Assembly (NCBI RefSeq): GCF_021533195.1
Contig: NZ_JAJNKB010000004.1
Span: forward strand, 124,001 to 188,000
Direction: 5' to 3'
Length of the DNA stretch: 64,000 nucleotides
From: Portibacter marinus
GTDB lineage: Bacteria > Bacteroidota > Bacteroidia > Chitinophagales > Saprospiraceae
Positions 18,382-27,548 of the stretch are shown one piece after another; the stretch's first letter is position 1, and every line of letters starts with the position of its first letter. The position numbers and the translations under genes were made by a program. Below the pieces are notes generated by a model, which saw only the letters and a program-made list of their open reading frames with translations, did no database searches and had not been told where the DNA came from.

Positions 18382-18962
18382 CAGTTTGAAACTTCTATTC
18401 TAATACGATAATTGATCGCATTTCTCTCCTCTTTAAATTCTATGAAGTATTCATCGGTTGGATAATCACCTTCCAAGATAAATGGGTAGATGTAACCACC
18501 TTCCTCTAGTTGCTTTTCGCTTTCCTTATTAATGTAGCCAATATTTTCTCCATCCGTAGTTATGATGGTAAATTCTTGTAAAGGATAAACGGAAAAAACG
18601 TCATCATCGTTATTTAGCATGAATACAGTACAGCATGGAGTTTGCCCCTTACATTCACTCAAATTAGGTCGTCCGGCGCAACAATAACAGTGTTCTTCAT
18701 CCTCCTCTTCTTCTTTATGCAGAGTAATGATGTCATTACCATTACTTAAAGTGGCAAAGAGCAAATCAATACTTTCATCGAGATAGGGACTCTGGATAGA
18801 GGTATCTTGCTGAATCTTTTGGTATAACTGGTTGGCTTCCTGCACATAGTACATTTGCTTCAGATTGAGAACTGAAACATCATAAGAATCCGAGGTTTTT
18901 TTATCAAATGCACATGCTAAAACAAAGAATAAGGTAACAATAAGATAAATTGAGGCTTTCAT
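18381..18962 (-). CDS. Cysteine-rich lipoprotein coupled to the CHAT gene
   Basis: This 193-residue protein is unknown to me. It starts with MKASIYLIVTLFFVLAC, a lipobox with Cys17. In the middle, after the acidic run EEEEDEE, six cysteines fall within 20 residues (92, 94, 95, 104, 110 and 111, spanning HCYCCAGRP to TPCCTVF). This could bind metal or form disulfides in the periplasm. The C-terminal half is beta-rich (FTIITTDGENIGYINKES). Its stop overlaps the CHAT start by one base, so they are made together. It may be a partner, sensor or substrate of the CHAT protein. Confidence 0.7.
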   Translation of the reverse strand: MKASIYLIVTLFFVLACAFDKKTSDSYDVSVLNLKQMYYVQEANQLYQKIQQDTSIQSPYLDESIDLLFATLSNGNDIITLHKEEEEDEEHCYCCAGRPNLSECKGQTPCCTVFMLNNDDDVFSVYPLQEFTIITTDGENIGYINKESEKQLEEGGYIYPFILEGDYPTDEYFIEFKEERNAINYRIRIEVSN

Positions 18963-19137
18963 AATTGGTTGGTTTTTAATGAAGAATTTGCTTAAAAGTT
19001 AAGCATAAATAAAGTCTTAATGAAATTCTTAAATAGTCTAATTACAACTTAGGTATCTTGGAATGATTAAAAAGTTACCTTAAATTGAATAATATTCAGA
19101 TTTAATGGAAACCTTTTCGGAGCCCTAATACACCCTA

Positions 19138-19716
19138 ATGCAATTGAGTTATTCAAATGATGAAGTTTTTCAGCTCATTAAAGCTGGTGGTAAAAAGCAA
19201 GATCTAATCATAGAATGGCTGTATTCAACTAGTGGATGGACTGCAGTGGCGAGGCGCGCTTTAAGTAAGATGGGAGCTTATGACAATATGAAGGACGATT
19301 GTATTCAAGAGGGCATCATCAGTCTAATTGTAGATGTAGAAAGAAATAAAATCAGAGATCCATCAGCGTTGAAATCGTATTTTATTCAAACTTGTAAAAA
19401 TATGTGGCTCAATCAATACAATAGAGATAAAAGGAGAAAAGAGATCATCAGTGACCACTATGATAAAGATACTGACAACGAAAACCAACATGAAAAAATG
19501 GAAAATGCAGAAATCTGGAAGCACATCGACACCATCCTTGATCAATTAGGAAAAAAATGTAAAGAAGTATTAAAGCTATGGTCGATGGGGTTTAGCCACG
19601 AAGAAATCGCACAAAAAATTGGTTATGAATCCGCAAATGTTTCCAAAAAAACCAAAAGCCTTTGCATTAAACAGTTAAAAGCAATGGGATTTAGTAAAGA
19701 ATCTTGGATGTTTTAA
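19138..19716 (+). CDS. ECF-type RNA polymerase sigma factor
   Basis: This 192-residue protein has the two domains of a small sigma-70 (ECF-like) factor. Region 2 covers about residues 35-95 (DDCIQEGIISLIVDVERN, then SYFIQTCKNMWLNQYNRDKRRK). Region 4 covers about 125-185, with a helix-turn-helix in GFSHEEIAQKIGYESANVSKKTKSL. There is no region 1 or 3. The next gene starts two bases after its stop and encodes a membrane protein of anti-sigma type. The gene is divergent from the lipoprotein/CHAT operon with a 175-base shared upstream region (18963-19137), so it may control that operon as well as itself. Confidence 0.88.
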   Translation: MQLSYSNDEVFQLIKAGGKKQDLIIEWLYSTSGWTAVARRALSKMGAYDNMKDDCIQEGIISLIVDVERNKIRDPSALKSYFIQTCKNMWLNQYNRDKRRKEIISDHYDKDTDNENQHEKMENAEIWKHIDTILDQLGKKCKEVLKLWSMGFSHEEIAQKIGYESANVSKKTKSLCIKQLKAMGFSKESWMF

Positions 19717-19718
19717 TA

Positions 19719-20468
19719 ATGGATCAAGAAAATGACATACAATTCAGGAAATACTTCGAAGGCTCTTTGAGCACGGATGAGAAGAAAGAATTCGAAGCCC
19801 AGCTGGCATCTGATGATGCCTTTAGAATGGATTATGAAGATTATCAGTTAGGACAACTAGCTGGTGAGAGGCTCCACTATCTGGAGGTGAAAAATAGGGT
19901 AAGAAAAGTACGATCAAGAACGCAACTAAAAGTAGAAAAGCAAAGTAGCCTCAAAAAATTAAAATATTGGATAACGCTTGCTGCATCTACTGCTGCTATC
20001 GTTGCTTTCTTCACCATCTCAACGATTAGAAATGCTGATCCGAATGTTCTCTACGCTAAGTACTATGAGCCGCCTACCGTCAGTATTAATAGGGCAGCAG
20101 ATGAAGAGCAGTTTGACAAAAATCAATTGATCTCAGCATATCAGAACAATGATTTCAAAACAGTGATCAATAATTTTGAGCGACTAGATTCCGTGGATCA
20201 ATCCTCTCTTCGGATGCGGAGAATGTTAGCCCACGCTTTTCATAATACCAATAACAATATCGAGGCTATAAAAATTTTACAAGAAACTTCCGCACGAGGT
20301 TCTACTGATGAAAAGGTTTTAGACCAATGGTATCTCGGACTTATTCATGTGCAGGAAGGGCAAATGGATTCAGCAGTTTATTATCTGGAAGAAGTAGTGA
20401 GGGTGGATTCTTTTCTATACCATAAAAATGCTGAGAGGTTGCTTAATGCAATTATAAAAGACAACTAG
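19719..20468 (+). CDS. Anti-sigma-like membrane protein with periplasmic TPR region
   Basis: This 249-residue protein starts at ATG 19719, two bases after the sigma-factor stop. The cytosolic part begins FRKYFEGSLSTDEKKEFEAQL, a pattern common at the front of Bacteroidota anti-sigma proteins. There is no zinc-binding HxxxCxxC motif. One transmembrane helix lies near residues 84-102 (WITLAASTAAIVAFFTIS). The periplasmic part (about 105-249) has helical TPR-like repeats such as WYLGLIHVQEGQMDSAVYYLEEVVR. Gene order and shape suggest that it holds the sigma factor at the membrane and releases it on a periplasmic signal; proteolysis by the CHAT protein is one possible trigger, which is inference only. 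Confidence 0.78.
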   Translation: MDQENDIQFRKYFEGSLSTDEKKEFEAQLASDDAFRMDYEDYQLGQLAGERLHYLEVKNRVRKVRSRTQLKVEKQSSLKKLKYWITLAASTAAIVAFFTISTIRNADPNVLYAKYYEPPTVSINRAADEEQFDKNQLISAYQNNDFKTVINNFERLDSVDQSSLRMRRMLAHAFHNTNNNIEAIKILQETSARGSTDEKVLDQWYLGLIHVQEGQMDSAVYYLEEVVRVDSFLYHKNAERLLNAIIKDN

Positions 20469-20488
20469 TGTTACATTTACCGCCATAT

Positions 20489-21103
20489 TTAAAAATTAAT
20501 CAACAACCCTACTCCACCGTCTTTTGCACCAACATTCAGAATCATATCTTGTATTTCTGACGTCCTTTGATTATTCAGAAAATAGGCCACCAGATCAAAC
20601 GTAAATAGGAAAGCACCCTGAACAACAATGCTATTCCCAAAACCTTTAAGTCGCTCCTGATGCTTGCTGGCATTTTTAGAACGCTCTCGCAAATAGAGTC
20701 CTCCGGCCACGTAGCCTACATCCAGGCCTGCATTGAAAAGAAAAGCCTTACTCATGCCTAAATTTTTATTAAGTAAGCTCATTCCTATAGGTTCATCCAG
20801 ATCGAAGCTTCGAGCTCCCAAATATCCGGCAATGGCCAGTCCGGTATTGATCGCTCCCCAACCCAGGTTCATTTGGTGAAAGTGTTTCGCAGTTCCTTCC
20901 GAGGTAGCTATTCCTATTCCACCAGTCAAAATATTAGCCGCTCCCCATCCTCCCAAAACCAACATGGCTCTTTTCTGAAATTGTTGCTGATCAGAAATCA
21001 ATGGTTGCCAATCCGATTGTGCAATCATATCATTTGGCAATAGGAAGATGACGCCGATGATCAGGAGAAGGAAATAGTTTGTGCGCATAATGGAATTGGT
21101 CAT
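20489..21103 (-). CDS. DUF6992-like membrane protein
   Basis: This protein of about 204 residues begins with a hydrophobic signal or anchor (MRTNYFLLLIIGVIFLLPNDMIAQ after a short lead) and has three to four small-residue-rich hydrophobic stretches, such as LVLGGWGAANILTGGIGIATS and GWGAINTGLAIAGYLGAR. These resemble a Bacteroidota-specific family I know as DUF6992; the function is unknown. The start at 21103 is tentative: ATGs at 21139 and 21088 are also in frame, and the one at 21088 gives the cleanest signal. It converges on the anti-sigma gene with a 20-base gap and lies downstream of phoH. Confidence 0.6.
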   Translation of the reverse strand: MTNSIMRTNYFLLLIIGVIFLLPNDMIAQSDWQPLISDQQQFQKRAMLVLGGWGAANILTGGIGIATSEGTAKHFHQMNLGWGAINTGLAIAGYLGARSFDLDEPIGMSLLNKNLGMSKAFLFNAGLDVGYVAGGLYLRERSKNASKHQERLKGFGNSIVVQGAFLFTFDLVAYFLNNQRTSEIQDMILNVGAKDGGVGLLINF

Positions 21104-21183
21104 TATTTCATGTTTCCAAATAAACAGAAATTCAGTCAATACTGTTCGGGCTCCCGTTCAGCCCATTGACCTAAAAACAGAAA

Positions 21184-22515
21184 CTAAAGCAGCTCATTTG
21201 CAAGATTTGCTAATTCGGAACGCTCTCCCTTTTCAAGTTTGATATGAGCAAAGATTTTATTACCCTTGAATCGATCGATTAGGTAACTTAATCCATTACT
21301 GTGAGCATCCATATAGGGCGAGTCTATCTGATAAATGTCCCCCGTAAAGATGATCTTAGTGCCTTCTCCCGCTCTGGTAATAATCGTTTTCATCTCATGA
21401 GGTGTCAGGTTTTGAGCTTCATCAATGATGAAAATAACATTGGACAAACTTCTTCCCCGAATAAAGGTCAATGCTGTCAGACTCAATTGGCCACTTTCCT
21501 GTAGATCTTCTAGTGCTTTACTTTTTCGTTCATTTTCCCTAAACTGAGATTTAATGAACTTCAAATTATCCCAGAGAGGCTGCATGTAAGGCGAAATCTT
21601 ATCTTCAGCATCACCCGGCAGAAATCCAATGTCTCGATTACTTAATGGAACAATGGGTCTTGATAGGATAATCTGATTAAACTTCGTTTTTTGTTCTAGC
21701 GCGGCTGCCAAAGCAAGAAGTGTTTTTCCCGATCCTGCGACACCCTGGAGTGCGATCAATTTAATATCGTCATTCATCAAGGCATCCATTGCGAAAGTCT
21801 GACCAGCATTCTTCGGTTTTACACCATAAGCATACTTTTTATCCACCCGGTGTAAGGAATCTGTCACTTCGTCATATCGGGCTAAAGCAGTTTCAGTACA
21901 ATTATTGAGGATGTAGTAGCCATTCGCCAGCTTGGAACCATTCAATATGCCGCTTTCAGGAATGGTTTTCTTCTGATAAAGGTCTCTAATGATTTCAGAG
22001 GAGAGATTATGAAATTCAGGAGTCTTATTAGAAATATCAGCCAGGTCTTCCACCTTGCCGGTTTGATAATCTTCGGCACCTAAACCAAGAGCCCTGGCTT
22101 TCAGTCGTAAATTGATGTCTTTAGTAACCAGAATCACCTTCCTGCTTCGTGACTTTTCGTGTAAGCTTAAGGCCACATTCAGAATGGTATGATCATTTTT
22201 AATCGAACCGAAAACGTGTTCAGCATTGGTACGAAGATTAGCAGGAGGGGCTACGATTTTGATATTACCTTTTTTACTCCCTAAGCTCTTCCAGTTATTT
22301 AATCCGGTCTTGCCTGAGAGTTCATCCAATAAGCGAACAACCATTCTCGCTTCAAAATTCTTAGTCTCCGTACCCACCTTAAAGTTATCAAGCTCTTCCA
22401 ACACTGTGATGGGAATCACGACATCGTGCTCTTCAAAATTATTAATGGCATTATGGTCGAAAAGTAAAACGGATGTGTCAAGTACGAAAAGTTTCCTGGA
22501 TCTCTGCTGCGTCAT
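21184..22515 (-). CDS. PhoH-family ATPase with N-terminal PIN domain
   Basis: This 443-residue protein joins a PIN nuclease domain to a PhoH ATPase. The PIN part (about residues 1-145) shows FVLDTSVLLFDHNAI, LEELDNFK and VILVTKDINLRLKA with the acidic residues of the nuclease site. The PhoH part has Walker A GVAGSGKTLLALAA, Walker B VIFIIDEAQNL and KIIFTGDIYQID. PIN-PhoH proteins (PhoH2 or YlaK type) act on RNA, with ATP-dependent helicase and nuclease activity shown for some members. The length is normal. The start MTQQRSRK is the only ATG near the PIN motif. It is in an individual setting, divergent from the TMTC-like gene. Confidence 0.9.
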   Translation of the reverse strand: MTQQRSRKLFVLDTSVLLFDHNAINNFEEHDVVIPITVLEELDNFKVGTETKNFEARMVVRLLDELSGKTGLNNWKSLGSKKGNIKIVAPPANLRTNAEHVFGSIKNDHTILNVALSLHEKSRSRKVILVTKDINLRLKARALGLGAEDYQTGKVEDLADISNKTPEFHNLSSEIIRDLYQKKTIPESGILNGSKLANGYYILNNCTETALARYDEVTDSLHRVDKKYAYGVKPKNAGQTFAMDALMNDDIKLIALQGVAGSGKTLLALAAALEQKTKFNQIILSRPIVPLSNRDIGFLPGDAEDKISPYMQPLWDNLKFIKSQFRENERKSKALEDLQESGQLSLTALTFIRGRSLSNVIFIIDEAQNLTPHEMKTIITRAGEGTKIIFTGDIYQIDSPYMDAHSNGLSYLIDRFKGNKIFAHIKLEKGERSELANLANELL

Positions 22516-22620
22516 ATTAAAACTTTCAATAATATTACAAAATAATCTAATAAGTCGAGCGTATTCACAAAAATTAATCTGGATTTTATGCGATTCGCTA
22601 TTTCAATTTCTCAAATTCAT

Positions 22621-22628
22621 TATTTTTG
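22621..22628 (+). promoter_or_regulatory. Possible -7 element for the TMTC-like gene
   Basis: TATTTTTG matches TAnnTTTG exactly, 75 bases before the TTG start at 22704. No good -33 TTG lies at 19-21 bases upstream, so the assignment is tentative. Confidence 0.35.
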
Positions 22629-22703
22629 ACCCACGATAAAATAATTGATTAATAAATGAATACATATTATATATCTTTATAATTTGTAAAAAAATCTTTT
22701 TCG

Positions 22704-24602
22704 TTGGTACAAAAAAAGGTTCAAAAGAATTTAAATTGGCTGAATGATTCAAGAAGTCGAATCATTCTCATATTTGTATTGGGATTTGTTCTTTATGCCA
22801 ATACATTGACGCACGATTTTACCCTGGATGATGCCATTGTCATTACCGATAATGAATTTACTCAGAAAGGCTTTGCCGGACTCAAAGACATTTTCACAAA
22901 GGATACCTTTCATGGTTTTTTTGGTGAAGCGGGAAAGGACAAACTTGTTTCCGGAGGCCGCTATCGTCCATTTACCTTAGCTATGTTTGCCATTGAGCAT
23001 GCTATTTTCGGAAACAATCCTTTTATCCATAGATTCATTAATATCCTACTGTATGGATTGTTATCCGTGCTCATTTATCTGTTTTGCAATCGCATTTTCA
23101 GTCAAAAATTTGATGTTCAGGTAGCTGGAATCCTTGCATTCGCTATTTCATTGCTTTTTATTGCCCATCCCATTCATACCGAAGCGGTCACTAATATTAA
23201 GGGAAGAGACGAAATTATGGCTATGCTGGGATCACTGGCAGCTCTATTTATCCTGGTCAGAAAGGGGTTTGAAGATCTGGAAATCAAAGATTATGTTCTC
23301 TCTTCATTATTGTTTTTAGTGGCCCTTTTATCTAAAGAAAATGCCATCACATTTGTTGCTGTGGCCCCTTTAGTGGCTTTCGTGTTTTATAAAAATCCGC
23401 TTAAAACCGGTTTCCTTTTTTTAGCAACGGCCGTCCTTTTCCTGGTGATCAGAACTGCAGTAATCGGTTTTGATTTGGGAGCTGCCCCATCAGCAGAATT
23501 CATGAACAATCCATATTTAAAAGTGGAGAGTGGTCAATATGTACCCTTTACGACCAGTGAAAAATTAGCCACCATATTTCATACCCTTTTGAAATACATT
23601 CAACTGTTGTTCGTGCCATGGCCACTGACTCATGACTATTACCCCGGGCACATTGGCCTCAAAACATGGAGCAGTCCCACCGCTGTGCTAGGTCTCCTGG
23701 TATATTTGGCACTTGCAATAGCCTCTGTTGTTGGAATTTGGAGGAAAAAGACATGGGCTTTTTTTACTGCTTATTACCTGGTCACGATCAGCATCGTTTC
23801 AAATTTGGTATTTCCAATCGGAACTCATATGTCAGAGCGGTTTGTATTTATGCCATCTCTTGGCTTTGCTGGCGTCTTGTCCATTTTAATCTTTAAATTA
23901 GATCGCAGATTAGCCTTTGCAGGATTGTTTCTCATTATTGGCCTTTATTCATTTGGAACCATTAAAAGAAATGCAGTCTGGAAAGATAATTTCACACTTT
24001 TCACCACGGATGCGTTGACGTCAGTGAATAGTGCCAAGGTAAATAATGCAGCGGGTGGTGCCATTAGTGATCACGTGAAGGAGATGCCTGATTCACCAGA
24101 GAAAACAGCATTGATCGAAAGAGGTCACGAACATCTAAGTAGGGCATTGGAGATACACCCTAATTACGTCAATGCCTATCTGCTCAAAGGCAATCTTTAT
24201 TTTTATCAGGAGAAGTTTGATGAGGCCATAGCCATGTATGACATGTCTCTTCGTTTGGATCCTAACTATGCAGATGCCTTGAGAAACAAATTTCTTGCAC
24301 TAAGATCTGCAGGCAGATACCAGGGTGAAAAGCTCAATAACTTAAGTAAGTCATTAGAATATCTGGAAAGGGCTATCGAAATGCAACCCAATGACTTTGA
24401 AACCAACCGCTTACTGGGTACTTGCTACGGAATCATGGGAAAACACGAACTTGCACTAAAATATTTTAAAAAATGTTCCGAATTACAACCAAATAACGGT
24501 GCCATCTTCGTTAATTTAGCGAAGGCCTACCAATTTGTAGGTGAAGAAGAAAAAGCGCAACAAGCAGCTGCTCGAGCGCAGGAACTTGGGTCAACACTTT
24601 AA
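22704..24602 (+). CDS. TMTC-like GT-C membrane protein with C-terminal TPRs
   Basis: This protein of about 632 residues begins at a TTG codon; no ATG is available before the first membrane helix. Roughly ten transmembrane segments (first IILIFVLGFVLYANTL) fill residues 17-440. The first outward loop has HDFTLDDAIVI, where the paired Asp match the catalytic D-D/D-E motif of GT-C lipid-linked mannosyltransferases. Later loops resemble the central domain of TMTC proteins. The last 180 residues carry TPR repeats (HPNYVNAYLLKGNLYFYQEKFDEAI). It may O-glycosylate exported proteins; Bacteroidota do carry out such modification. The sugar donor and targets are unknown. Confidence 0.78.
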   Translation: MVQKKVQKNLNWLNDSRSRIILIFVLGFVLYANTLTHDFTLDDAIVITDNEFTQKGFAGLKDIFTKDTFHGFFGEAGKDKLVSGGRYRPFTLAMFAIEHAIFGNNPFIHRFINILLYGLLSVLIYLFCNRIFSQKFDVQVAGILAFAISLLFIAHPIHTEAVTNIKGRDEIMAMLGSLAALFILVRKGFEDLEIKDYVLSSLLFLVALLSKENAITFVAVAPLVAFVFYKNPLKTGFLFLATAVLFLVIRTAVIGFDLGAAPSAEFMNNPYLKVESGQYVPFTTSEKLATIFHTLLKYIQLLFVPWPLTHDYYPGHIGLKTWSSPTAVLGLLVYLALAIASVVGIWRKKTWAFFTAYYLVTISIVSNLVFPIGTHMSERFVFMPSLGFAGVLSILIFKLDRRLAFAGLFLIIGLYSFGTIKRNAVWKDNFTLFTTDALTSVNSAKVNNAAGGAISDHVKEMPDSPEKTALIERGHEHLSRALEIHPNYVNAYLLKGNLYFYQEKFDEAIAMYDMSLRLDPNYADALRNKFLALRSAGRYQGEKLNNLSKSLEYLERAIEMQPNDFETNRLLGTCYGIMGKHELALKYFKKCSELQPNNGAIFVNLAKAYQFVGEEEKAQQAAARAQELGSTL

Positions 24603-24623
24603 AATTAAATATAGAAAACATAC

Positions 24624-27545
24624 ATGCCTAAATCGCTGATTTTACTATTAACACTTTTTACTTTTCCACTTCTAGGACAGCAGAATGCCGAATTATGGGC
24701 GCTTGCTGAACTTGAAAAAATGACTATTGAAGAAAAAATAGGTCAACTTTTCATGATCAGGGCACATTCTGACAAAGGTCCCGACCATATTGCCGAGGTC
24801 GAACGATACATCAGAAACTACAAAGTCGGTGGTCTCTGTTTCTTTCAGGGCACACCGGAAAAGCAAGCTCAATTGACCAATCAATATCAGGAACTGTCGG
24901 ATCGACCTTTATTGATTGGAATAGATGGAGAATGGGGATTGGGAATGCGCTTTCCACGTCATTCCATCAGCTATCCGAGACAACTCGCACTAGGAGCCAT
25001 TCAGGACAACCGACTCATTTACGATATGGGAGCAGAAGTGGCCAGGCAAATGAAAAGAATCGGCATTCATGTCAACTTTGCACCGGTAGCAGATGTCAAC
25101 AATAATTCCGAAAATCCGGTCATTAACGACCGTTCATTTGGGGAAAACCCATCTAATGTGGCTTCCAAATCATTTGCCTATATGAAGGGTATGCAGGACC
25201 ACGGTTTGATGGCTTGTGCTAAGCATTTTCCAGGTCATGGGGATACCAATACGGATTCTCATCACGATTTGCCAGTCATACCTCATGGAAAAGACAGATT
25301 AGATAGTGTTGAACTAATGCCATTTAAACTTTTAACCGAGAAAGGCATAGAAAGTGTCATGGTAGCCCATTTACATGTGCCTGCTTTAGACTCCACAGAA
25401 AATGTGCCTTCCTCACTCTCATATAGAACAACTACTGGTTATTTGAGGGATAGTTTTGATTTTCAGGGACTGATCTTTACAGATGGACTGGAGATGCAAG
25501 GGGTAAGAAAAAACTTCCCTCCTGGTGAAATGGAAGTGATTGCTTTTCTCGCGGGAAATGATGTCATGCTTTTACCACCTGATTTGCCCAAGGCATTCTC
25601 TACCATTAAAAAGAGAGTAGATGACGGAACCATCACGATTACCCGTTTGAATCAAAGTGTGAAGCGAATTCTTGAGGCAAAGTACCGCTATGGCCTGCAA
25701 GAAAAACCAAAGATTGTACTCAATGGCATTAAGGCAGATATTGAGTCCAAGGCGGCGCAAAATCTGAAAAAACGATTGATCGAAAAAACGATCACTTTAG
25801 TAAGAGACGAGGATAATCTTCTGCCCCTTCAAACCAATCCGGGTGGGCGCATTGCTATTTTAAATATAGGCTCAGAAGGAAAAACCAGGTTTCAATCTGT
25901 CTTGGCTGAAAATGTGGAAGTGACAACATTAAATGTTGATGCTGAAATATCAGACGAGAAGATTCAGGAAGTAGTTTCTAAATTGAAAAATTACGACCAG
26001 GTCATTGCAGGAATTTACGGTATGAATAAATATGCCAGCCGTAAATTTGGAATACAATTGAGCACCATGAAACTTTTGAGTCGCTTACAAGATGATACGA
26101 ACTTAATCATCAATGTATTCGGAAGTCCGTATGCCTTAAAATTTTTCGACAATTTCAAAACGATCATGGTTTCATACGATGATGACCATCTGAATCAGGA
26201 AGCAAGTGCGAAAGCCATGCTCGGCGAACTGCATATTGATGGTAAATTACCCGTGTCCGCTGGCAGGACATTTAAATACTGGGATGGACTGGAGCGAAGA
26301 GCAGCGATGACTCTTGGTTACTCCACACCTGAAAAAGTTGGGATTTCACCAGATACTTTGGAGCGCATCCAGGACATTGTAGATGAAATGATCCGAACCA
26401 GAGCAGCACCCGGTTGTCAAATACTGATTGCAAAGGATGGACAAATTGTCTACAACAAATCTTTTGGTTATCATACTTATGACAAGAAAAACCCCGTCAA
26501 GAACTCTGACCTCTATGATCTGGCATCTGTAACTAAAATTGCTGCGGCGACCATTGCTGTCATGAAACTGAATGATGAAGGTAAGATTAATGTGGGCAAC
26601 AAGCTGAGCAGATATGTGACGCAACTCGATACCACCGATAAGAAAGACTTGAAAATTATGGACATCATGGCCCATCATGCGGGACTGGTAGGTTGGATTC
26701 CATTCTATCGACAAACGGTATCTAAAGATCGGGTGCCTAAACCCCTGGTGCAGTATTATGCAACAGATATGGATTCAGATCACAGGGTACCCGTTGCTGA
26801 CCGTCTGTATATGCGCAATGATTTCGTAGATTCGATGTGGGTTCAGATATACTCGTCAAAATTGAGATCCAACAACAATTACAGATACAGTGACCTTGGC
26901 TTCTATTTATTGTCACAGGCTGTGAGCAATGTAACAGGAAAGCGATTTGACCAATACATGGAAGACGAGTTTTACAAACCACTTGGCCTACAAAGAACAC
27001 TCTTTAATCCACTCACCCGGTATCCGAAAGATCAAGTCGTACCTAGCGAAGACGATGCTTACTTCAGATTGCAAACGGTGCACGGCCATGTCCACGATAT
27101 GGGCAGTGCCATGCTTGGGGGAATTTCGGGACACGCCGGGCTGTTTTCAAACGCTCATGATCTGGCCGTCATCATGCAGATGTTGTTAAATGGCGGTTAT
27201 TATGGTGGGAGGCAATACATTAAGCCGGAAACCATTAAGCTTTTCACTACACGGCACCCCAGATCTTCACGAAGAGGCATTGGATTTGATATGAAAGACT
27301 TAAATAAAGAAGACAATCTGAACGTTAGTGAAAAATGTTCAAGCAAAGCATTCGGACACACCGGATTTACAGGAACATACGCATTTGCTGATCCTGACTA
27401 CAATCTGGTATTTATTATGCTCGCGAATCGCACCTATCCCTCAATGAATAATAAGAAGTATATTCGTGGCAATTATCGTGAGCGAATCCATACTGTGGTT
27501 TATAATGCAATGGGTGTGCCTGATAAGGAGTACATTAATAACTAA
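24624..27545 (+). CDS. GH3 beta-N-acetylhexosaminidase fused to a serine beta-lactamase-like domain
   Basis: This 973-residue exported protein (signal MPKSLILLLTLFTFPLLGQ) has two enzyme domains. The GH3 part (about 25-370) carries the NagZ-type loop KHFPGHGDTNTDSHHDLP at 200-217 and the nucleophile region IFTDGLEMQGV. A GH3 C-terminal-like alpha/beta domain follows (about 375-560). The end (about 575-970) is a class C beta-lactamase/penicillin-binding fold with S635-V-T-K638, the YSD box in YRYSDLGFYLL, and a late HTGFTGT motif. A single protein that could both trim GlcNAc sugars and act on the peptide of cell-wall fragments suggests murein recycling or turnover. This architecture occurs elsewhere in Bacteroidota. 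The permease gene starts three bases after its stop. Confidence 0.88.
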   Translation: MPKSLILLLTLFTFPLLGQQNAELWALAELEKMTIEEKIGQLFMIRAHSDKGPDHIAEVERYIRNYKVGGLCFFQGTPEKQAQLTNQYQELSDRPLLIGIDGEWGLGMRFPRHSISYPRQLALGAIQDNRLIYDMGAEVARQMKRIGIHVNFAPVADVNNNSENPVINDRSFGENPSNVASKSFAYMKGMQDHGLMACAKHFPGHGDTNTDSHHDLPVIPHGKDRLDSVELMPFKLLTEKGIESVMVAHLHVPALDSTENVPSSLSYRTTTGYLRDSFDFQGLIFTDGLEMQGVRKNFPPGEMEVIAFLAGNDVMLLPPDLPKAFSTIKKRVDDGTITITRLNQSVKRILEAKYRYGLQEKPKIVLNGIKADIESKAAQNLKKRLIEKTITLVRDEDNLLPLQTNPGGRIAILNIGSEGKTRFQSVLAENVEVTTLNVDAEISDEKIQEVVSKLKNYDQVIAGIYGMNKYASRKFGIQLSTMKLLSRLQDDTNLIINVFGSPYALKFFDNFKTIMVSYDDDHLNQEASAKAMLGELHIDGKLPVSAGRTFKYWDGLERRAAMTLGYSTPEKVGISPDTLERIQDIVDEMIRTRAAPGCQILIAKDGQIVYNKSFGYHTYDKKNPVKNSDLYDLASVTKIAAATIAVMKLNDEGKINVGNKLSRYVTQLDTTDKKDLKIMDIMAHHAGLVGWIPFYRQTVSKDRVPKPLVQYYATDMDSDHRVPVADRLYMRNDFVDSMWVQIYSSKLRSNNNYRYSDLGFYLLSQAVSNVTGKRFDQYMEDEFYKPLGLQRTLFNPLTRYPKDQVVPSEDDAYFRLQTVHGHVHDMGSAMLGGISGHAGLFSNAHDLAVIMQMLLNGGYYGGRQYIKPETIKLFTTRHPRSSRRGIGFDMKDLNKEDNLNVSEKCSSKAFGHTGFTGTYAFADPDYNLVFIMLANRTYPSMNNKKYIRGNYRERIHTVVYNAMGVPDKEYINN

Positions 27546-27548
27546 GGA

